Shown here in pieces: positions 41,190 through 53,951 of a DNA stretch of 64,000 bases. Both the position numbers and the translations under genes were made by a program. This DNA is from CAZGMJ01 sp964526785. GTDB taxonomy: Bacteria > Planctomycetota > Phycisphaerae > Sedimentisphaerales > Anaerobacaceae. Positions within the stretch are counted from its first letter, which is position 1; each line of letters begins with the position of its first letter. Under the pieces are notes generated by a model. It made no database searches, was not told the DNA's origin, and worked only from the letters and a program-made list of their open reading frames with translations. Location: contig CAZGMJ010000022.1 in the NCBI GenBank assembly GCA_964526785.1, forward strand, positions 1-64,000, written 5' to 3'.

Positions 41190-41594
41190 ATGGGTCTTAG
41201 CATTTACAAGAAGGGCCAGGGCAAGTACACGCGTTTGTGCAGTGCGTTCGCGGCGGCCATTTTTGTCGCAGTCGGATGCTATCGTCTGTATGTTCTGCTG
41301 GACGCCTCGACCCTGTGGGGTGTCAGCACGCGCGCGCATCTTTGGATCTCAACGATGGTTCCTGCCGGGCTGGCAGTGGTCCTGGGGCTTGGGATCTTCT
41401 GGCTGGTCAACAAGTCTTCGGTGGCGGATTTCATGATCGCGGCCGAAGGGGAGATGAAGAAAGTGAGTTGGTCGAGCAAGCAGGAAATCGTTGTTTCGAC
41501 GACCGTCGTGATTGTGGTTGTTGCTGTCATGGCCGTACTCCTCGGTGTCACGGACTGGAGTTTTCAGATACTCTTTGACTGGCTGTTGTCATAG
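41190..41594 (+). CDS. secE: Preprotein translocase subunit SecE
   Basis: A 134-residue membrane protein with three predicted membrane segments (AFAAAIFVAVGCYRLYVLL; VPAGLAVVLGLGIFWLV; VVSTTVVIVVVAVMAVLLG). The C-terminal unit with EGEMKKVSWSSKQE before the last helix is the conserved SecE core. GLSIYKKGQGKYTR at the start is a planctomycete-type N-terminus. A start 9 bp upstream (41181) is possible. SecE stabilises SecY in the Sec channel; it is followed by nusG, the normal order. Confidence 0.9.
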   Translation: MGLSIYKKGQGKYTRLCSAFAAAIFVAVGCYRLYVLLDASTLWGVSTRAHLWISTMVPAGLAVVLGLGIFWLVNKSSVADFMIAAEGEMKKVSWSSKQEIVVSTTVVIVVVAVMAVLLGVTDWSFQILFDWLLS

Positions 41595-41629
41595 AACAGG
41601 AGTCTGTTGCAGAATTGCGGGCTGTTATT

Positions 41630-42172
41630 ATGCAGTGGTACGTATTACGAGTTGCAGCGAACAAAGAGATGCAGGTCAAAGAGGCCCTTACGCGGAAGGT
41701 CGAGGGTGAGGGTCTGCATGACATCGTCGGGCGTATCGAAGTGCCTGTCGAGCAGATCAAGCGGATTCGCGGCAACAAGCAGACGGTACACAAGCGAAAG
41801 CTCTATCCGGGCTATGTGTTTATGGAGATGGAGCCGACCGAGGACGGGCGTGTTCCCGAGGGTGCCTGGTTCATGATCAAGGGGACCACGGGGGTCGGTG
41901 ATTTCATCGGCACCGAGGGCGTGCCGACGCCGATGCGTGATACGGATGTCGCAAAGATGCTTCTCGAGGCGGAGAAGCCCGAAGAGGCGCCGAGTATCAA
42001 GGTTGAGTTCAAGAAGGGCGACCAAATCAAGATTCGCGAAGGGGCCTTCGAGAATTTCGAGGGTGTTGTGGACTCGATAGATACCGAGCGCGGGATCGTC
42101 AAAGTGATCGTCACGATTTTCGGCAGGAGTACTCCGCTGGATATCGAGTATTGGCAGATAGAGAAATTGTAG
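41630..42172 (+). CDS. nusG: Transcription termination/antitermination factor NusG
   Basis: A 180-residue protein with the NGN domain (MQWYVLRVAANKE at the start, LYPGYVFMEME, and WFMIKGTTGVGDFIG) and a C-terminal KOW domain (FKKGDQIKIREGAFENFEGVV). NusG binds RNA polymerase and links it to Rho or S10. ATG at 41630 chosen over the frame opening at 41615. The ribosome site is weak, with expression likely linked to secE 35 bp upstream. Confidence 0.96.
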   Translation: MQWYVLRVAANKEMQVKEALTRKVEGEGLHDIVGRIEVPVEQIKRIRGNKQTVHKRKLYPGYVFMEMEPTEDGRVPEGAWFMIKGTTGVGDFIGTEGVPTPMRDTDVAKMLLEAEKPEEAPSIKVEFKKGDQIKIREGAFENFEGVVDSIDTERGIVKVIVTIFGRSTPLDIEYWQIEKL

Positions 42173-42250
42173 GGGTGGCAAGCGTTCGACGCCGTATCCG
42201 GGTCGGTCGTGATATCGGGCCGGTGACGGCTCTTAGAGAAGGTTAGAAAC

Positions 42251-42673
42251 ATGGCGAAAGAAGTTGCAGTACAGATCAAGCTCCAGGCGCCCGGCGGGCA
42301 GGCGACTCCGGCACCGCCGATCGGTCCGGCTCTGGGCCAGCACGGTGTGAACATCGGTCAGTTTGTCTCGCAGTTCAACGAGCGGACGAAAGAACTGAAC
42401 GGTACGACGGTGCCGGTCGTTATAACGGTTTTCAAGGACAAGAGTTTCGAGTTCCAGGTCAAGAGTCCGCCGGCGGCGGTCCTGATCAAGGAGGCGGCGG
42501 AGATAGCCAAGGGCAGCGGCGTTCCCAACAAGGAGAAGGTGGGCAAGATCAGTCGGGAGCAGGTCAGGAAGATCGCTGAGACGAAGTTCAAGGACTTGAA
42601 CGCATACAATCTGGACAGGGCTGAGAGGATTATCGAAGGAACGGCCCGAAGCATGGGCGTAGAGGTCGAATAG
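42251..42673 (+). CDS. rplK: 50S ribosomal protein L11
   Basis: A 140-residue L11. N-terminal domain with PAPPIGPALGQHGVN, C-terminal rRNA-binding domain with AETKFKDLNAYNLD. Full length, ribosome site AGAAGG. First of the L11-L1-L10-L12 group. Confidence 0.98.
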   Translation: MAKEVAVQIKLQAPGGQATPAPPIGPALGQHGVNIGQFVSQFNERTKELNGTTVPVVITVFKDKSFEFQVKSPPAAVLIKEAAEIAKGSGVPNKEKVGKISREQVRKIAETKFKDLNAYNLDRAERIIEGTARSMGVEVE

Positions 42674-42729
42674 ACTGAGGTCTGCGGACTGAAACGAAAT
42701 ACAGGTAACTGGCTGTGAGAATTTGACAA

Positions 42730-43407
42730 ATGAGAGTCAAGAGCAAGAGATATCGAAAAGAAGCCGACGGGCTGAGCAAAGAGCCGCTGGGTTTGTCCGC
42801 GGCCATCGAGAAGATCAAGTCGTTCAATTCGGTCAAGTTCGATCAGACCGTGGAATGCGTTTTGAAGCTGGGCATCGATCCGAAGCAGGCGGACCAGTTG
42901 ATTCGCGGCTCCATATCGCTGCCTCACGGGACGGGCAAACAGAACCGGGTTGTTGCGTTCTGCGACGATGCTGACGTCGAGGCGGCCAAGAAGGCCGGGG
43001 CGATCGAAGCCGGCAGTGATGAGCTTGTGGCGAAGGTAACCGACGGATGGACGGACTTCGACGTGGCGGTCGCTTCGCCCAAAGTGATGGGGAAGGTCGG
43101 CAAACTGGGCCGGGTTCTGGGGCCGCAGGGCAAGATGCCTTCGCCGAAGAACGGAACGATTACGGAAGACATACCGAAGGCCGTTGCGGAGTTTGCGGCG
43201 GGAAAGATCGAATATCGCAACGATTCGGGCGGCAACGTGCACGTTGTGGTGGGCAAGCAGAGCTTCGACAAGAAGAAGCTCGCTGAGAACATCCAGGCAC
43301 TGGTCGCGCACATGAAGAAGATCCGGCCTGTGACTACCAAGGGGACGTATATCAAGGGCGTTTTCCTGACGGCAACAATGAGTCCGAGCGTGCCGGTGAG
43401 CGTTTGA
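42730..43407 (+). CDS. rplA: 50S ribosomal protein L1
   Basis: A 225-residue L1: FDQTVECVLKLGIDPKQADQ at the start of domain I, GRVLGPQGKMPSPKNGT in the middle, KGTYIKGVFLTATMSP at the end. L1 can repress its own operon in other bacteria by binding the mRNA leader. Confidence 0.98.
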   Translation: MRVKSKRYRKEADGLSKEPLGLSAAIEKIKSFNSVKFDQTVECVLKLGIDPKQADQLIRGSISLPHGTGKQNRVVAFCDDADVEAAKKAGAIEAGSDELVAKVTDGWTDFDVAVASPKVMGKVGKLGRVLGPQGKMPSPKNGTITEDIPKAVAEFAAGKIEYRNDSGGNVHVVVGKQSFDKKKLAENIQALVAHMKKIRPVTTKGTYIKGVFLTATMSPSVPVSV

Positions 43408-43558
43408 GCAATGTATTTGGGGCTCGCGCATGGGGTTGTTGACAGAGCCCGAATGTTCGGGGGCGACGCGGTCGCCGAGGAGCAAGATCGTAATAATACG
43501 TATGCGGATTAGAATACGAATCGGCAGCGCCGGGCGGCGCTCCACAGGCAGGTGAGAT
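43408..43558 (+). promoter_or_regulatory. Possible L10 leader
   Basis: 151-nt gap before rplJ with two perfect hairpins: CCCGAA-TG-TTCGGG (43448-43461) and AGCGCC-GGGC-GGCGCT (43526-43541). L10(L12) binds a leader here in other bacteria. The homology of this RNA to known L10 leaders is unverified. Confidence 0.45.
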
Positions 43559-44092
43559 ATGAGCAAGTACGTAAAAGGGCTATTACAAGCCGAGATGGAA
43601 CAGCGAATCGCCGACGAAGACATCAGGAATTTCCTGATCGTCAACACCAAGGGTATCGCCGGCGTTGATAATAACGTGATGCGCGGTGAAATGCTCGAGA
43701 AAGGCATTCGCCTGCTGGTTACGCGCAATTCGCTTTTCAAGAAGGCATTGCGAAGCCAGAGCATGGAAGGGGCGGTTGATCTGTTCGAGGGGCCCTGCAC
43801 CGTCGCCTATGGCGGGGACAGTATCGTAGATGTTGCCAAGGAGATCGTCGAGTGGGGCAAGAAGCTGCCGCAACTTGAGATCAAGGGGGCTTTTCTCGAC
43901 GGGGCGGCGATGGATGCCAAGGCGGCTACGGACATTGCCAAGATGCCCACCAAGAGCGAACTGCTGGGCGAGATTGTGACGTTGATTCAGTCGCCTGCTT
44001 CGGCGCTGGCCTCGGCAATCGCCGCACCGGGCAGTAATCTTGCCGGTTGCATTGAAACCATCGCGAATGAGGAAGACAAACAGGCGGCGTAG
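43559..44092 (+). CDS. rplJ: 50S ribosomal protein L10
   Basis: A 177-residue stalk-base protein: SKYVKGLLQAEMEQRI at the start, GEMLEKGIRLLVTRNSLFKKAL in the rRNA-binding part, and a helical C-terminus for L12 dimers. GCAGGTGAGAT is the ribosome site. Follows the putative leader. Confidence 0.96.
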   Translation: MSKYVKGLLQAEMEQRIADEDIRNFLIVNTKGIAGVDNNVMRGEMLEKGIRLLVTRNSLFKKALRSQSMEGAVDLFEGPCTVAYGGDSIVDVAKEIVEWGKKLPQLEIKGAFLDGAAMDAKAATDIAKMPTKSELLGEIVTLIQSPASALASAIAAPGSNLAGCIETIANEEDKQAA

Positions 44093-44228
44093 ACGGACCG
44101 CCCGGTCGATGTTGCGCAGCCTTTGTGCTTAGAAGTTATGAACTGCTGAGTTGCTGCCCCTTTACGGGTTAAACGGGACGGTGTAGTCCCGGCTACGACT
44201 CGGCGTCGAACGACAGGAGTTTTCGGAA

Positions 44229-44666
44229 ATGGCAGAAGAAGCAAAAGAAGCAGCCAAGACGGAAGAAGCCACGCAGGAGTGGAGCAAGGACATTAAGGAA
44301 CTTGGCGATAAGATCGTGCAACTGACGCTGATGCAGGCCAAGGAGTTGGGCGATTATCTCAAGACGGAACATGGAATCGAACCCGCAGCCGGCGGAGCCG
44401 TAATGGTAGCTGGGGCGCCGGCAGCCGGTGGAGGCGGCGAGCAGGAAGAGGAGAAGACCAGTTTCGACGTTGTTCTGAAAGAATTCGGCGATAAGAAGAT
44501 TCAGGTTATCAAAGAGGTGCGTGCGTTGACGGGTCTGGGTCTCAAGGAGGCCAAGGATCTGGTTGACAATCTGCCCAAGCCTGTGAAGGAAGGTGTGAGC
44601 AAGGAAGATGCCGAGGCGGTTCGCAAGCAGCTTGAAGAAGCCGGCGCGGTTGTTGAAATCTCCTAA
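44229..44666 (+). CDS. rplL: 50S ribosomal protein L7/L12
   Basis: A 145-residue L12, longer than the usual 120-130. Residues 1-20 are an acidic, Ala/Glu-rich extension before the dimerisation domain (IKELGDKIVQLTLMQAKEL). A Gly/Ala hinge is followed by the factor-binding domain with KIQVIKEVRALTGLGLKEAKDLV. Confidence 0.96.
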   Translation: MAEEAKEAAKTEEATQEWSKDIKELGDKIVQLTLMQAKELGDYLKTEHGIEPAAGGAVMVAGAPAAGGGGEQEEEKTSFDVVLKEFGDKKIQVIKEVRALTGLGLKEAKDLVDNLPKPVKEGVSKEDAEAVRKQLEEAGAVVEIS

Positions 44667-44771
44667 GATCGCACGAAGAAGCAGAAATTCCATATTGACG
44701 ATAGCTGATCGACCGACCGACGGACGAGGGGGTCCGAGTGTCGGCGTTCGGCTATTGAAAGGGAGTACCTA

Positions 44772-47700
44772 ATGGTCTCACAAACCGTTCGCAGTTTCGG
44801 CAATGTTCAGGATGCGGTTGATATCCCGAATCTGGTGGATATCCAGAGGGGCAGTTATGAGAGCTTCCTGCAGAAGGACGTAGCTCCCACAAAGAGAAAG
44901 TGCGTCGGTCTCGAAGCCCTCTTTCGGGAGATCTTCCCGATCGAGAGTTACGACAAGAACACGGTTCTCGAGTACGTGTACTATGAGCTGGAGCGTCCTC
45001 ACCACACTCCCATGCGCTGCCGGCAGTTGCGGCTGACGTACGGGTATCCTTTGAAGATTGTGTGCCGCCTTCGCAGAAAAGAAGGCGAGGACCTGTCGGA
45101 ACAGGCGATCTATATCGGTGAGATGCCCGTGATGATCGGCGGAGGCGAGTTCATCGTAAACGGTGCGGTGCGGGTTATTGTCAGCCAGTTGCATCGCAGT
45201 CCGGGTGTGGACTTTTTGATCGAGAGCAAGGAAGGCGACCGGGTTCTGCACGGCGGCCGGATCATTCCGGAACGGGGGAGCTGGATTGAGATCGGTGTTA
45301 CGCACAAGGACATTCTGGTTGTGAAGATCGATCAGTCCAGCAAGATTCCTGCGACGGTTTTCCTGCGGGCCATAAGCCCGGATTACGGCACGACCGAGCA
45401 GATTCTTCGCCTGTTCTATCCGACCAAGAAGGTGCCGCTGAACAAGCTGTCGCCGACGATGTGGGCGGTCGAACCCATTGCCGATCCGGACAGCGGCGAG
45501 ATTATTGTCAAAGCGGGCACGCAGATTGCGGATCGCGTTTCGGTGATTCAGTCGGCGCTGGCGGATACGGGCAAAGGCAAGAAGAAGGCCGTTGAAATCG
45601 AGGTGATCACGCGCGTACGCGATGCGATTATCCTCAATACTCTGGCCGAGGATGATTGTGAGACGCACGAGCAGGCGCTGTTGAAGTTCTACATGCGGCT
45701 TCGGCCGGGCAATCCTCCGAACGAAGAGAAAGCGAAGAGTTTCTTTGCAGAGAAGTTTTTCGATTCGAACCGGTATCGTCTCGGTCGGGTTGGCAGATTT
45801 CGTCTGAACCGTAAGTTCGAGCAGTCGGTGGATGAAGAGGAAATGACGCTGCGTCCCGAAGATCTGCTCAATACGATGAAGTACATCATGGCTCTTCGTA
45901 ACAACGAGGGCGAAGTCGACGACATCGACCACCTCGGCAACCGGCGGCTGCGGACGATTGATGAATTAGCGTCCGATGAGATTCGCAAGGGTCTTTTGAA
46001 GTTGCGCAAGACCGTCCAGGAACGGATGAGCATGAAGCGGGATGCCACGGACACCCCGCGTATCGCTGATTTGGTAAACTCGAAGAGTGTTTCGAGCAGT
46101 ATCAATTACTTCTTCGGACGCGGCGAGTTGAGCCAGGTTGTCGATCAGACCAACGCCCTTAGTCAGTTGACGCACGAGCGGCGTCTTTCGGCTCTGGGGC
46201 CGGGCGGTTTGAACCGACGGCGGGCCGGTTTCGAAGTGCGGGACGTGCATATCAGCCATTACGGTCGAATCTGTCCGATCGAGACGCCGGAAGGCACGAA
46301 CATCGGGTTGATTGCGTCGCTGGCCATTTTTGCGACGGTGGATGAATACGGCTTTCTGCTGACGCCCTACTGCAAGGTCAAGAACGGTAAGATGACGGGC
46401 GAGGTTGACTACCTTCGCGCCGATCAGGAGATGAGAGCGATTTTCGCTCCGCCCAGCGCGGTCGATCCGTCGACGGGACGGATACCGAAGGGCCAGGTGT
46501 TGGCGAGAGAGAGCGGCGAACTGGCGCACGTGGAACACTCCAACGTGGACTATGTAGACATATCGCCCAAGCAGATCGTAGGCATTTCGGCTTCGTTGAT
46601 TCCCTTTCTGGAGCATGATGACGCGAATCGCGCACTGATGGGCTCGAATATGCAGCGCCAGGCGGTTCCACTGCTCAAGACGGATGCTCCGCTGGTGGGA
46701 ACGGGCATGGAGAGTATGGTCGGTCGTAACTCCAGCATGGTGATTCGGGCCGAGAGCGGCGGGGTGGTTACGGCCGTCGACGCCACGAAGATCGTCATCG
46801 ACCAGACGGACGAATACGAACTGGCCAAGTTCGAAGGACTGAACGAGCGAACGTGCCTCAATCAGAAGCCTGTGGTTACGCTGGGCGAGAAGGTGCGCAA
46901 GAACCAGATTATTGCCGACGGAGGCGGGACGGACAGCGGCGTACTGGCTTTGGGCAAGAATATCCTGGTTGGTTTTGTGTCTTTCGACGGATACAACTTC
47001 GAGGACGCCATTATCGTCAGCGAACGGCTGTGTAAGGATGACAGCTTCACGAGTATCCACATCGATGAATTCACGGCCGAGGTCCGCGAAACGCGTTTGG
47101 GCAAAGAGGAATTCACGTGCGATATTCCGAACGTCGGGGAGAAAGCGTTGCGGAATCTGGACGAAAACGGCGTCGTATGCGAAGGGACTCGCGTCTGTCC
47201 GGGCGACATTCTGGTGGGCAAAGTGGTTCCGAAGAGCAAGACGGAGCTGACGCCTGAGGAAAAACTGCTTCACGCCATCTTCGGCAGAGCGGGCGAGGAC
47301 GTGAAGAACGATTCTCTGGAACTGCCCAGCGGTTACGAAGGCGTTGTCATCAAGACGGAGATGTTCACCAGGCGCGGCGCGGGTAGTGAGGAGCAGAAGA
47401 AGGCTCTGGCGGCGCAGATCAAAGAATATCAGGCCGAGATGCAGGCTAAGGAGTGTACCGTCTTTCGTCAGATGACCGATGCAATTCACCAGAAGCTGGA
47501 GGTCAACATCGTGGACCCGTCCACGCGTCAGAAGGTCGGCGCCAGCGAAGACGACGAAGTCATTTCGGAACAGATCGAGAATTTCGATGTCAAGTGGGTC
47601 AAGCCGGCTTCGCTTCGCGATGAAGCGCAGAAGATCGCGGACAAGTACTGGCCGAAGATCACCGAACTTCAGGAGCAGGCCAAGCGTCGCGTTGAGACGT

Positions 47701-48557
47701 TGAAACACGGCGATGAACTGCCAAGCGGCGTCCTACAGATGGCCAAGGTGTATGTGGCTATCAAGCGGACGCTGTCGATCGGTGACAAAATGGCGGGACG
47801 CCACGGTAACAAGGGTGTTATCGCCAAGATTATGCCGGAAGAGGATATGCCGTTCCTCGAGGATGGAACTCCTATCGATATTATGTTGAATCCGCTTGGC
47901 GTTCCCAGTCGAATGAACGTGGGGCAGATTCTGGAGACGCATCTGGGATGGGTGGCCAAGGTGCTGGGCTTCAACGCAGTGACGCCTGTTTTCGACGGAG
48001 CCAGCGAAGAGAAGATCCTGGAACTGACGGAAGAGGCAAATGAGCGGATGACAAGCCGGAGGAAAGAACTGGAAGAGCAGCGTCAATCGCCTCCGGCCGA
48101 CGAGTTTTTCGTGAATATACCGAAGTCGCTTAAGACGCAGTTGTACGACGGCAGAACGGGAGAGCCTTTCGATCAGAGAGCGACGATCGGCTTTATCTAC
48201 ATGATGAAGCTGCACCACCTGGTGGATGACAAGATTCACGCGCGGGCGACCGGACCTTACAGTCTGATCACGCAGCAGCCGCTCGGCGGAAAGGCCCGAA
48301 CGGGCGGCCAGAGGTTCGGCGAGATGGAAGTTTGGGCGCTGGAAGGTTATGGAGCGGCCTATGCGCTTCAGGAAATGTTGACAGTCAAGAGCGACGACGT
48401 CGAGGGTCGTACGAAGATCTACGAGTCGATGGTTAAGGGGCAGAACACCCTTGAGGCGGGCACGCCTCTCTCATTCGACGTGTTGTGCAATGAGATACGC
48501 GGACTCGGCCTGAACATTCAACTCGAGAAGAAGACGCTCGGCAGCGGGATTCTCTAA
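44772..48557 (+). CDS. rpoB: RNA polymerase subunit beta
   Basis: A 1261-residue beta subunit. The rifampicin region runs at 453-475: LSQVVDQTNALSQLTHERR and LSAL. Ser473, His468 and Asp458 (E. coli 531, 526, 516) are kept, but Phe514 and Met515 positions are both Val. GFEVRDVHISHYGRICPIETPEG, DEYGFLLTPY, KMAGRHGNKGV and the C-terminal GGQRFGEMEVWALE/LQEML follow the family order. Sits 34 bp before rpoC; separate genes, not fused. A short hairpin (44721-44736) precedes it. Confidence 0.98.
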   Translation: MVSQTVRSFGNVQDAVDIPNLVDIQRGSYESFLQKDVAPTKRKCVGLEALFREIFPIESYDKNTVLEYVYYELERPHHTPMRCRQLRLTYGYPLKIVCRLRRKEGEDLSEQAIYIGEMPVMIGGGEFIVNGAVRVIVSQLHRSPGVDFLIESKEGDRVLHGGRIIPERGSWIEIGVTHKDILVVKIDQSSKIPATVFLRAISPDYGTTEQILRLFYPTKKVPLNKLSPTMWAVEPIADPDSGEIIVKAGTQIADRVSVIQSALADTGKGKKKAVEIEVITRVRDAIILNTLAEDDCETHEQALLKFYMRLRPGNPPNEEKAKSFFAEKFFDSNRYRLGRVGRFRLNRKFEQSVDEEEMTLRPEDLLNTMKYIMALRNNEGEVDDIDHLGNRRLRTIDELASDEIRKGLLKLRKTVQERMSMKRDATDTPRIADLVNSKSVSSSINYFFGRGELSQVVDQTNALSQLTHERRLSALGPGGLNRRRAGFEVRDVHISHYGRICPIETPEGTNIGLIASLAIFATVDEYGFLLTPYCKVKNGKMTGEVDYLRADQEMRAIFAPPSAVDPSTGRIPKGQVLARESGELAHVEHSNVDYVDISPKQIVGISASLIPFLEHDDANRALMGSNMQRQAVPLLKTDAPLVGTGMESMVGRNSSMVIRAESGGVVTAVDATKIVIDQTDEYELAKFEGLNERTCLNQKPVVTLGEKVRKNQIIADGGGTDSGVLALGKNILVGFVSFDGYNFEDAIIVSERLCKDDSFTSIHIDEFTAEVRETRLGKEEFTCDIPNVGEKALRNLDENGVVCEGTRVCPGDILVGKVVPKSKTELTPEEKLLHAIFGRAGEDVKNDSLELPSGYEGVVIKTEMFTRRGAGSEEQKKALAAQIKEYQAEMQAKECTVFRQMTDAIHQKLEVNIVDPSTRQKVGASEDDEVISEQIENFDVKWVKPASLRDEAQKIADKYWPKITELQEQAKRRVETLKHGDELPSGVLQMAKVYVAIKRTLSIGDKMAGRHGNKGVIAKIMPEEDMPFLEDGTPIDIMLNPLGVPSRMNVGQILETHLGWVAKVLGFNAVTPVFDGASEEKILELTEEANERMTSRRKELEEQRQSPPADEFFVNIPKSLKTQLYDGRTGEPFDQRATIGFIYMMKLHHLVDDKIHARATGPYSLITQQPLGGKARTGGQRFGEMEVWALEGYGAAYALQEMLTVKSDDVEGRTKIYESMVKGQNTLEAGTPLSFDVLCNEIRGLGLNIQLEKKTLGSGIL

Positions 48558-48591
48558 TGGTTGTCGTCTTGTTACTTGCAAGGGGCCTTAC

Positions 48592-52917
<4,326 letters not shown>

Positions 52918-52950
52918 TAGAGCAAGGAAATCTGACAGGGATTTGAGACT

Positions 52951-53319
52951 ATGCCTACGAGAAATCAGTTAGTGAACAAACCGAGAGCGAAGTCCAAGCG
53001 ACGCAAGCGCGTGTCGGACATCAGCGGGTCTCCACAGAAGCGGGGTGTGTGTTTGATTGTGAGGACGCAGACGCCGAAAAAGCCAAACTCCGCACTTCGA
53101 AAGATCGCTCGTGTGCGGCTGACCAACGGCAAGGAGGTAACCGCCTACATTCCCGGTATCGATCATAACCTCCAGGAGCACAGTACGGTTATGATTCGAG
53201 GCGGGCGTGTTCGCGACCTGCCCGGCGTCCGCTACCACATCGTTCGCGGAGTCCTGGACTGTGCGGGCGTCTCGGGTCGGAAACAGGGCAGAAGTAAATA
53301 CGGTGCCAAGAAGGCATGA
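52951..53319 (+). CDS. rpsL: 30S ribosomal protein S12
   Basis: A 122-residue S12. TPKKPNSALRK keeps Lys43, while GGRVRDLPGV has Arg88 in place of the Lys found in most bacteria. The equivalent K88R (K87R by mature numbering) is a known streptomycin-resistance change in E. coli and M. tuberculosis, so natural low streptomycin sensitivity is possible. The rest, HIVRGVLDCAGVSGRKQGRSKYG, is standard. Confidence 0.98.
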   Translation: MPTRNQLVNKPRAKSKRRKRVSDISGSPQKRGVCLIVRTQTPKKPNSALRKIARVRLTNGKEVTAYIPGIDHNLQEHSTVMIRGGRVRDLPGVRYHIVRGVLDCAGVSGRKQGRSKYGAKKA

Positions 53320-53357
53320 TGCAGCCCGTCGGGGCTATAGAACAAGAGGAACACGAT

Positions 53358-53831
53358 ATGTCGAAGAAGTTCACAGCTTCCAGCACACAATTGGAGCCGG
53401 ACCCGAAGTATCATAGCAAACTGGCTGCAAAGTTCATAAACTGCCTGATGTGGGACGGCAAGAAAAGCACCGCCCAGCGTGTATTTTACGATGCGCTGGA
53501 TATGATAGGCAAGAAGGCTGAGGACGTCGAGCCGCTGGAGGTTTTCGAGAAGGCCATCAGCAATGTCAAGCCCATGATCGAGGTGCGCAGCAAGCGTGTT
53601 GGCGGAGCGAGCTATCAGGTTCCGATGCAGGTAAGTTCGAAGAGACAGCAATCACTCGCTTTCCGATGGATATTGGCTTCGGCCCGTTCCAAGAGTGGAA
53701 AACCGATAGCTGAGTGTCTGGCCAACGAGTTGTTTGATGCATACAACGAGCAGGGGGGCGCGATGACCACCCGCGAAAACGTCCACCGAATGGCCGAGGC
53801 CAACAAGGCGTTTGCCCATTTTGCCTGGTAA
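53358..53831 (+). CDS. rpsG: 30S ribosomal protein S7
   Basis: A 157-residue S7 with KFINCLMWDGKKSTAQRVFYDAL, a central VKPMIEVRSKRVGGASYQVP and C-terminal EANKAFAHFAW. Start at 53358 (frame opens at 53316) with AGAGGAA upstream. A strong terminator follows, so fusA is not simply co-transcribed as in E. coli. Confidence 0.97.
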   Translation: MSKKFTASSTQLEPDPKYHSKLAAKFINCLMWDGKKSTAQRVFYDALDMIGKKAEDVEPLEVFEKAISNVKPMIEVRSKRVGGASYQVPMQVSSKRQQSLAFRWILASARSKSGKPIAECLANELFDAYNEQGGAMTTRENVHRMAEANKAFAHFAW

Positions 53832-53847
53832 GGGATTTCGACGACTT

Positions 53848-53889
53848 CTGCCACGGTTTGCTTGAGACAAGAGCCGTGGCAGTTTTTTT
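53848..53889 (+). terminator. Rho-independent terminator after rpsG
   Basis: CTGCCACGG (53848-53856) pairs perfectly with CCGTGGCAG (53874-53882); seven T follow. Placed between rpsG and fusA. Confidence 0.88.
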
Positions 53890-53951
53890 ATGAATAGACA
53901 TAGCGCAGAAGTGCAACGAAACAGACCAAAGAACCGCGCAATGGTGAAGAA

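Noticed and set aside
45966..47708. 580-residue minus-strand frame opposite rpoB
   Set aside because: Shadow of rpoB; the same happens opposite rpoC (51007-52854) and tuf (39361-40788).
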